Source of the DNA: Asterionellopsis glacialis
Taxonomy: Eukaryota > Bacillariophyta > Plagiogrammaphyceae > Rhaphoneidales > Asterionellopsidaceae
Direction: 5' to 3'
NCBI GenBank assembly: GCA_014885115.2
Contig: WKLE02000853.1
Span: 54,626 to 118,625, forward strand
DNA: 64,000 nt
Below the pieces are notes generated by a model, which saw only the letters and a program-made list of their open reading frames with translations, searched no databases and was not told where the DNA came from. Below, one piece after another: positions 57,517-64,000 of the stretch (the first letter of the stretch is position 1; every line of letters starts with the position of its first letter). The position numbers were made by a program, and so were the translations under genes.

Positions 57517-58590
57517 CTAATGGTCATCCGCAAGGCACCCCATTATTTTTGCATACATTTTCATATCTATGTTCCCTCCACTAGCTACCACTGCAACCGC
57601 TTTCCCAGGATTCACTTTTACTTGACCGTCAAGTATAGCAGCTAAACCTAGTGCCCCCGATGGCTCTAACACCAAACGATAATTTTCAAAAGCAAATGCC
57701 ATAGCTCTAGCAACACTTTCATCCCCTAAAGAAGCCAAAGCATCCGCAAGTCTTGGACCATTGATGGACCAAGTAATCTCTCCAGGGGCACCAGCCATGA
57801 GCGCATCGCAAGCAACCGATCTTTCAGGAGGGGGAACAGGATAAACGTCAGCCAACGACAAACGCTGTCTTCCCTCCGACAAGAACGAACGAAGGTGGTC
57901 ATCATAACCTGCCGGTTCGATTGTAATAACATTCGGTCTCGACGCAGCTGATTCGACTGAAAGGTTGATGCCTGCTGTCAAACCACCTCCGCCACATGGT
58001 ACGACAATAGATTCAAGCTGACTTTCGTTTGAATCAAGCATTTCCTTTGCTTGTTCAAGCAACTCAATACCAACTGTCCCTTGGCCATGGACGACATCGA
58101 CATCTTCGAACGGGTGAAGAAGTGTCATGCCGAATTCATCAGATATCGACTTTGCCATTCCAGAGGCAGCCACTTCTCGGTTGGTCCCTCCAGGTGCCTC
58201 GGACAGGTGCAACTTCGCGCCAAAACGTTTGATCCGATCAAGCTTCACTCTTGGAGCATCGTGAGGACTAACAATTGCACACGTCACCCCGAGCGATGTT
58301 GCAGCAGCAGCTAGAGCCTGCCCAAAATTTCCCGAGCTGAACGCTACAACACCCCGTTGGGCCGCTTCTCTATCATCTTCGACCAATCTAAGCAGCCGAT
58401 GCAGTGCACCGCGGTACTTGAAACTATTTGTCGTTTGAAGACATTCGGCTTTGATTAAGAGCCTGCGCCCCTCACCGCCAAGAATGGACTCGTTCACGAG
58501 TTTCGACTCTAAAAGGGGTGTTCTTACAACTAAAGGACGGAGAAGAGACGAAGCAGCTAGAACTCCAGCAGGTGTTGGGAGTGGTACCAT
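57517..58590 (-). CDS. PLP-dependent threonine/serine dehydratase-like enzyme (fold type II)
   Basis: Family members deaminate L-Thr or L-Ser to 2-oxo acids, or racemise Ser. 357 residues from ATG 58590; the frame continues upstream only to a GTG, and the chosen start gives a normal-length N-terminus ending VVRTPLLESK. Schiff-base Lys58 sits in NSFKYRGA, SSGNFGQA (85-92) binds the substrate carboxylate, GGGG (200-203) is the PLP phosphate loop, and ASGGN near the C-terminus contacts the pyridine ring. There is no C-terminal ACT regulatory domain, so it is the catabolic or serine-racemase type rather than biosynthetic IlvA. No plastid leader. Its 3' end lies about 280 bp from the CpG-poor block yet it has normal CpG content. 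Confidence 0.88.
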   Translation of the reverse strand: MVPLPTPAGVLAASSLLRPLVVRTPLLESKLVNESILGGEGRRLLIKAECLQTTNSFKYRGALHRLLRLVEDDREAAQRGVVAFSSGNFGQALAAAATSLGVTCAIVSPHDAPRVKLDRIKRFGAKLHLSEAPGGTNREVAASGMAKSISDEFGMTLLHPFEDVDVVHGQGTVGIELLEQAKEMLDSNESQLESIVVPCGGGGLTAGINLSVESAASRPNVITIEPAGYDDHLRSFLSEGRQRLSLADVYPVPPPERSVACDALMAGAPGEITWSINGPRLADALASLGDESVARAMAFAFENYRLVLEPSGALGLAAILDGQVKVNPGKAVAVVASGGNIDMKMYAKIMGCLADDH

Positions 58591-59369
58591 TGCAAAAACG
58601 GTTATCGCGCAACCTATTGTAGAGAGAACAAGGATCGGTGACTGCCGTAGAGAAAGAACAAAAGGAAAGACAAAGATGAGCACTCAAAAATAGTCAACAT
58701 GTGCACCCCTGTGATTAAGATTGTATCTTGTACACTCAAGGGCGGCAGTTCTTCTGACTGGTAGGACCTAGTCTAATACTCCAAGGAGTGCGGTATTCTT
58801 TTTCTTGTAGATGTTGTATTTCAAACGATCGAAATTCCTGATGTCCGACGGTATTATTTTATTCCAACACAGTGCAGCCCTCTAGAGAAAGGTTCCAACA
58901 AGTACAATGGGATCTAGGGATTGTCCTCGGTTGAAGTGCCGAACGAGCTCCAAACAGGGCCCTGACTAATAAACAAAAATAAAAGATAAGAAAGGGCTCA
59001 ATTCGCATAAACTTTTTGAATTTCCTTTGTTCGGCAGGGCGATTCTCTAATCATTTCTCATCAAGCGGAATACTTCTGGATCTCCATGTACTAGCTCCCC
59101 TTCGTGTTTGGCCTCAAACTGCAACACTTCATCAGTCGATGCTGAGTCACAATGTCGTATTAACAATGCTATGCTATAGAAGTTATTTGTTGTATTATGT
59201 ATTATTCATATCTGTGCACTATTCAGCTGAGCTGAGTTCTCTAAACGTTGTCCCCCGTCAGAGTCGAGATTCTTTATAGTTTCTTTGACATAACTGCTTA
59301 AAAATTTATGAGCGACATTTCTTCTTCCACTAGACGAGTCCACAAGGACGAGCAAGCACTAGACCTATT
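58591..59369. other. Intergenic region
   Basis: No gene found. TAGGACCTAG at about 58,763 is another copy of the dispersed motif. Promoter of the dehydratase gene and 3' flank of the RING gene. Confidence 0.5.
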
Positions 59370-59882
59370 TTACCATCGCCCCGAATGTCTTGATTGTTTT
59401 GATCCAACATTTCTATCCTCTTCTAGATCACGTCTGAAAAAGACATTACGACAAAGTGGACACTCTTTATGCGTTATTAGCCAGTTTGTGATACATTCTC
59501 GATGGAACACGTGTTCACAAGCCGGGTTTCGGGAGAAACCAGCTTGTTCAGTTCTCCCAAAATCTTCGAGACAGATGGAGCAAAACGGCATCTTTTTGAT
59601 ATTGCGAGCAAGACTAAGATTGTTTTCAATATATCTTTGTCTTTGAATTCGCTCTTCATCGGTCATAGCCTTTCCTTTTTCATATTCACCATCACGTACT
59701 TGGCGGGACTTGCAACAGAAAGCAACGATTGCTAGAACACAGAAGGCAATCACAGCAAAAGCGATCGACCCAACCACAAAAATATCTTCCTTGGTTTTGA
59801 TTTTCTCCTTGGCAAGGGTACTCATTCCATTAAAGATCAGTCGGCGTCGAAGATGTTGAGAGGGTGCAAAAGGTAATCCCAT
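59370..59882 (-). CDS. Membrane RING-H2 finger protein (ATL-like E3 ligase)
   Basis: 170 residues, single exon from ATG 59882. One membrane helix at about 34-57 (IFVVGSIAFAVIAFCVLAIV). The C-terminal half holds a complete RING-H2 domain: CSIC, 17 residues, C-E-H, FH, C, ten residues, CPLC, with all eight zinc ligands present. The arrangement of a single span followed by RING-H2 resembles plant ATL ubiquitin ligases; E2 binding and ligase activity are inferred. The substrate is unknown. Confidence 0.87.
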   Translation of the reverse strand: MGLPFAPSQHLRRRLIFNGMSTLAKEKIKTKEDIFVVGSIAFAVIAFCVLAIVAFCCKSRQVRDGEYEKGKAMTDEERIQRQRYIENNLSLARNIKKMPFCSICLEDFGRTEQAGFSRNPACEHVFHRECITNWLITHKECPLCRNVFFRRDLEEDRNVGSKQSRHSGRW

Positions 59883-60926
59883 CGTTTCAAGATTGTTTTT
59901 TAACGACTTTCTTGTTGCCTTGCGTCTGGAATAAGAAATCTGTGATGAGTGATGACTTCAGTCACTACGCAAGATCTCTGTGTGGAGAGTGGAGAGCCGA
60001 CGAAACTTTTGAGATTTCTGGATTACCAGGTGTGGTATAATCATGCGTTGATGCTTCTATACAATATTTAGTTCTGAATATTATCGATTAAATCTATCTA
60101 AAGAAATACATCTTATGTTCACATAGATTTTCTGGTATCGCTTGTTATATATATAATATCCTTTATCGCCACTTTAACCGACGATTCAACCGTTGAGCTC
60201 AGCCAGGCGGCAGCAGTCATGCATCACAAGATGCAAAACGGTTCACAGCATTCATTGAAATATCACATAATAAAACCATTACCTCTATGACGACATTTTG
60301 GAACCAATTACCTACCGCAATTAATAGTGATACCTGGTAGGGGTACATACCGTCCAATAAGATATATGACTAAGAGTACTCCTAGGTCCTTTGCAAATCC
60401 CAGAATATTTTATTGTGAATGATGATTGATGGTCTATCATACTAGTCCTAGCTACCTGGTAAAAGCTACTTGTACACATTCCGTACAGGTACTACAGACT
60501 ATTGTACCAGGTACGAGGTTCCCAGCTGGTGATACCTGGGATACTGACCGACTGTCTGTCTGGGTTACTTGATACTGGTACCAGTGTACAGTTGACGTAC
60601 ATGGTACGTTACTTGGTAACAGGTACAGGTACTGGTATCTTATACGCCATACGACGTACTGGTACAGGTACCTGGTAAATTTATGTCTACATGTACCAAG
60701 GGTACCTGTACCTGGTTGGACCTTACGTAACTATGACCGACCTGGTACAAGACAGACCTCACCCCACCGCACGATCAACCAACAGGAAAAACAACGAAAA
60801 GGCCAGAAACGACAGGGAAGACTCAACACGCGAAACAAAAGAAAGGCTTGGAGGCCACGATGGTATATACCTCACGCTAGAAGCAAAGAAAAAGACCTAT
60901 TCAAACTACCTTGCGTTGCGGCCGTT
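59883..60926. promoter_or_regulatory. Divergent upstream region of RING and cactin genes
   Basis: One kilobase between divergent start codons. An open frame at 60691-60930 runs into the cactin ATG, is low complexity and is not credible. The middle is a dense repeat cluster, listed separately. Confidence 0.5.
60330..60750. repeat. Cluster of TACCTGGTAC / TACCAGGTAC palindromic motifs
   Basis: At least a dozen full or partial copies of GTACCTGGTAC, GGTACCAG, GGTACAGGTAC and GATACCTGG fall within about 420 bp in both orientations, overlapping in places. Single copies occur in many other intergenic stretches of the window. The cluster lies roughly 200-600 bp upstream of cactin. Confidence 0.85.
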
Positions 60927-62879
60927 ATGACAAGCAGCGACGAGAATGACGACCGCGATCGGAAGCGTCGAAGAGAGAAGAGTGACGATAACAACGACAC
61001 CAAGGAGCGACGGAGAAGTAGGCACCATAAACGGAAGAAAGACCGAGGCGATGAAGAAGATCGGCGACATCGTAGGAAGGATAGAAAGCATCGAAAAAAA
61101 CGGAGTTCGTCTAGTCGTAGGCATCGGAAAGATGACCGAAGACAGAAACGTAAGAGGTCGTACTCTTCATCATCCGGAAGCAGTAGCTCATCCGAAAGTA
61201 GTGCTGGCAGTGACAGCGAAGAGGAACAAAGAGCGACTAAGAAAGTGGTGAACAAGCGTCTCCTTGAAAAGCTGTCTGCTAGAGGGGAGTCTCTCGAAGA
61301 GCGAGAGGAAAGGCGTGCGAAACGCCGTGCAGCACGTATCACTGCAAAATTTGGTTATACGGCCGATGACAATCCATTCAACGATCCCAATCTTCATGAG
61401 ACCTTTTCCTGGAAGAAAAGAGAAGATAAGGTCCAAAAAGATGACCATGAAGGTGACGGAGGAAAGTCTCGTTCTGGAAAACAAGATCATATCTTTGAAG
61501 AGATCGAAAAAGTGAGAAGGCGACGCGACGACAGGGAAAAACATTTTGAAGAAATGGAACGCATTAAAGGAGAAGAGAGCAGAATGAAGGAGCTTGAGAA
61601 TTATGACGAATGGGCTCGAAAGGAGGAGGAATTTCATTTACAGCAACAGAGGCAGCGCTCTGCCATTCGTCTAGTAGAAGGACGAGAAAAACCTGTTGAC
61701 GTCCTTGCTAAAAATTTGCTACTATTTGGTTTATCAGAAGAAGAGAGGCAGAATCGAGCTGCAGTGAAGTACCAGGAACGCTATAATGCCATGGACGAGT
61801 TGCAAACCTTGGAAGCAGAACTCGAAGAACCACACGTTTTTCTGAAAGATCTTAAGCTAAACGAACTTGAGGAGTTGCTTGAAGATATCGAAGTTTTCAG
61901 AAAACTAGAGCGTGAAGCTCTCATAGCTGCAAGAAACACTGGAAGAAATTTAGAGGAATATGATGACAGCCCTGTCCTAAAATATTGGGATGCGTTGCAT
62001 TTGGTAGCAAGCGACGAAACCCAGTTTCTTAAAACTGGCGGTTCAGGGGGATCTCATTCCGTGATGAAAGAAGATATTCAGAAACTATTCGAAGGGCAGT
62101 CGCAGGAAGCTTTGACTAAGATGCAAGGTGAAATAGTAGCGAAAATCCGCCGCTCGGCTGGTGGAAATGCGTTTGATACTGATGGGGGTGTAATTGATAC
62201 TGAGTATTGGCAAACCGTGCTTAATCAATTGACTGTGCATTTGGCAAAGGTAGAGCTGTCTGATTTGCATTCGAAAATGCTTGTTCGGCAACTCGAGAGA
62301 CTCGAGAAGAAAAAAGAGGCACTCAGTAAAGCTGCAGAGACAGCGAAAGATGAAAGGAAACAAGGAGACAGTGAAGCAAAGGCCGACACAGAAGCAGACG
62401 AGGAGAGAGCCATGGTTCCAAAAGGGGTGGAACCTGGCTTTGGTGATCTGGACGAGGAGCTTGGCCTTAGTAGTGAGGTTGATTTGCACACTATTTCTTA
62501 TGCATGGCAAGATAGATACCGACCTAGAAAACCGCGCTATTTCAATCGGGTCAAGACTGGCTATGACTGGAACAAATACAATCAAAGCCACTATGACCAT
62601 GATAACCCCCCTCCCAAGACAGTGCAAGGATATAAATTTAATATATTTTATCCTGACCTGATTGATAAGACTCAGACGCCGCAATACTTTTTAGAAAGAG
62701 CAGCCTCCGACGAATTTTGTATTATTAGATTCCGTGCTGGACCTCCATACGAAGACATTGCTTTCAAAATTATTAATCGGGAATGGAATCGCTCAAGGAG
62801 GCGGGGATTTCGTTGTACCTTTGAGCGAGGAGTATTATCTTTGTACTTCAACTTCAAAAGTCATTGGTACAGAAGATAG
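60927..62879 (+). CDS. CACTIN: Cactin, spliceosome-associated protein
   Basis: Conserved nuclear protein required for accurate pre-mRNA splicing. 650 residues in one exon from ATG 60927. The first 115 residues are an Arg/Lys/Asp/Ser-rich SR-like tail. The mid-domain (WARKEEEFHLQQQRQRS, REKPVDVLAKNLLLF, EEPHVFLKDL, LIAARNTGRNLEEY) is the cactin central helical region. The C-terminal 120 residues are the highly conserved cactin C-domain: DRYRPRKPRYFNRVKTGYDW, YNQSHYDHDNPPPKTVQGYK, NIFYPDLID, FCIIRFRAGPPYEDIAFKI, and a stop right after FNFKSHWYRR. The length fits the family. Confidence 0.95.
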   Translation: MTSSDENDDRDRKRRREKSDDNNDTKERRRSRHHKRKKDRGDEEDRRHRRKDRKHRKKRSSSSRRHRKDDRRQKRKRSYSSSSGSSSSSESSAGSDSEEEQRATKKVVNKRLLEKLSARGESLEEREERRAKRRAARITAKFGYTADDNPFNDPNLHETFSWKKREDKVQKDDHEGDGGKSRSGKQDHIFEEIEKVRRRRDDREKHFEEMERIKGEESRMKELENYDEWARKEEEFHLQQQRQRSAIRLVEGREKPVDVLAKNLLLFGLSEEERQNRAAVKYQERYNAMDELQTLEAELEEPHVFLKDLKLNELEELLEDIEVFRKLEREALIAARNTGRNLEEYDDSPVLKYWDALHLVASDETQFLKTGGSGGSHSVMKEDIQKLFEGQSQEALTKMQGEIVAKIRRSAGGNAFDTDGGVIDTEYWQTVLNQLTVHLAKVELSDLHSKMLVRQLERLEKKKEALSKAAETAKDERKQGDSEAKADTEADEERAMVPKGVEPGFGDLDEELGLSSEVDLHTISYAWQDRYRPRKPRYFNRVKTGYDWNKYNQSHYDHDNPPPKTVQGYKFNIFYPDLIDKTQTPQYFLERAASDEFCIIRFRAGPPYEDIAFKIINREWNRSRRRGFRCTFERGVLSLYFNFKSHWYRR

Positions 62880-63125
62880 TTCAATCGAAGCTGTGAAATA
62901 TCTGATGTTATTCTAGAAAATGGATCTTTACAATTCAGATTAGCGTGCAACGATACCATTTATGATCCTTTTTTTGTTAAGTAAATGACCACTATAGATG
63001 CACCTTACTGCAAGAACAATCTAAAGTAATGCTCTGCTCGATACTTTGTCTTCACTAGATAGCTAATGACAAATGCTCGACTTTCTGAGTATCCCTTGAA
63101 GTTAGAATAATTGTAAATCTTTCGG

Positions 63126-64000
63126 TCATTTCCTAGATGCTTCTCTTACCTTTGCAAAATTTATGCTAAAGTGAGTGTCATTACTTGTCTGTGATACGAG
63201 CAAGGCTTTCATGCGCAGCCTCGACTGGTCCGATAGCTTCGCAATATTCTCGTCAAAAAATTTTCCAGAAATACGAACCAATTTACTGTACCCGTCACTC
63301 AAGTCGAAAGTCATAACCACAACAGTGTTCTTTGAACTTAATGGTGCCATTTGGAGTTCATCAGCGAAGAGATTGGTGAGCACGCAATACTCTACGTACC
63401 CAACTGGAGAACCAGGAAGCTCCGACCAAACAGCGGATGCGTTATTCTGTATTGCGTCTTTATCAACTTGAATAGCAATTGAGACAACCTTACTTGTCCC
63501 ATCATTAGTTACTTCTGCTGTGGATAAACCAAGCCAGTCTGATTCCAATGGTGTGAAACAATCTTTTTCATATAAAACGGCACTCCAAGGAAAGTCTGAC
63601 ATGCCAAAATGAAAAACTACTTCCTCTGTGGAGTTTACTAAGCGGATGTTTATACTTTCAAATTGATTTAGAAATGTTGGTATCTGATTTGGGGATAGCA
63701 TCGACGCTGTAGTTGGAAAATCCGTTGGGGGTGTATTTGTCGGGTCCTCCTCCGACTTTTCAGACATAGTGGCGGTAGGAATATTTTCTGGGAAATATGC
63801 AGGCATTGCGGCCTGCAAGTTGGTTGGTGCAATTATTGTTGGTGTCTGCATTGGTGTCCGTCTACTAGTTGGCCACTGACTAGGGTCTAAAGACGATAGT
63901 GATGTGGGTATTGATGTTAGGAGATCGGTGTTTGGTATATTGGTTGGATTCTCTGTGATTGTGGACTCACTGATGGTCGGTGCAATGGATGGGAAAGATG
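63126..64000 (-). CDS. PT-rich extracellular protein, 5' truncated by window edge
   Basis: The minus-strand frame is open from the right edge to the stop at 63126; the start lies outside. The visible N-terminal third is Pro/Thr/Ser-rich with PTxxP spacing (PTNIPNTD, PTSRRTPMQTPT, PTNTPPTDFPTTA), typical of diatom secreted or wall-associated proteins. The C-terminal domain of about 160 residues is beta-rich (VVSIAIQVDKDAIQNN, VGYVEYCVLTNLF, NTVVVMTFDLSDGY). I believe it is a recurring diatom domain without known function. Convergent with cactin; the stops are 247 bp apart. Confidence 0.78.
   Translation of the reverse strand, partial: SFPSIAPTISESTITENPTNIPNTDLLTSIPTSLSSLDPSQWPTSRRTPMQTPTIIAPTNLQAAMPAYFPENIPTATMSEKSEEDPTNTPPTDFPTTASMLSPNQIPTFLNQFESINIRLVNSTEEVVFHFGMSDFPWSAVLYEKDCFTPLESDWLGLSTAEVTNDGTSKVVSIAIQVDKDAIQNNASAVWSELPGSPVGYVEYCVLTNLFADELQMAPLSSKNTVVVMTFDLSDGYSKLVRISGKFFDENIAKLSDQSRLRMKALLVSQTSNDTHFSINFAKVREASRK

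Noticed and set aside
60691..60930. 79-codon frame running into the cactin ATG
   Set aside because: Built largely from the GTACC repeat cluster and low-complexity DNA; no resemblance to a uORF-type peptide or known protein.
1..64000. tRNA, rRNA or CRISPR genes
   Set aside because: I looked for the T-loop GGTTCGA-type and D-loop signatures and for regular repeat-spacer arrays and found no convincing case; a covariance-model search would be needed to exclude tRNAs fully.

Overview
The window reads as nuclear DNA of a diatom. Short GT-AG introns (about 78-170 bp) interrupt many genes. Several proteins begin with a signal peptide followed by an 'ASAF'-like cleavage motif, the bipartite plastid address of secondary red plastids. 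Diatom-typical families are also present: helicase-associated repeats, a 'VSLDW' family of unknown function and a PT-rich extracellular protein. The genus cannot be fixed from the sequence.

Layout. 0-14 kb: 3' end of an acidic coiled-coil gene, plastid EPSP synthase, an organellar RNase II/R-type exonuclease, a small unknown gene, a WD40 protein and the spindle checkpoint protein BUB3 (the last two divergent), and a diatom-conserved unknown. 14.7-20.5 kb: a 1906-residue SAC3/GANP-type mRNA-export protein with an FG-repeat N-terminus and a very long charged helix. 20.6-35 kb: a small unknown, a TauE/SafE-type membrane protein, two plastid-targeted unknowns, tocopherol cyclase, a TM9SF nonaspanin, a degenerate mitochondrial-carrier-like protein and a plastid-targeted SH3b-like protein. 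35-46 kb: a CCR4-type deadenylase convergent with a helicase-associated-repeat protein (stop codons 5 bp apart), a zeta-toxin-domain P-loop kinase, an LRR protein, an assembly gap and an EGF-like membrane protein. 57.5-64 kb: a PLP-dependent threonine/serine dehydratase-like enzyme, a membrane RING-H2 protein, cactin, and the 3' part of a PT-rich secreted protein.

The most unusual stretch is about 46.58-57.24 kb. It is an AT-rich, gene-poor block almost devoid of CpG, including about 3.1 kb (50,530-53,663) in which I find none. It contains a frameshifted class-3 lipase relic and a decayed piggyBac-like transposase. This is the pattern expected of long-term cytosine methylation and CpG-to-TpG decay at a silenced transposon island.

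Outside that block, intergenic DNA carries two recurring short palindromic motifs: TACCTGGTAC/TACCAGGTAC, with a dense cluster at 60.33-60.75 kb, and CTCTAGAG/AGGACCTAG. Both seem largely absent from coding exons. The genes do not form one pathway. Common threads are plastid metabolism (shikimate, tocopherol, plastid RNA turnover) and nuclear RNA handling (SAC3, CCR4, cactin). Spliced models below were assembled by eye from frame, splice consensus and protein-family continuity.
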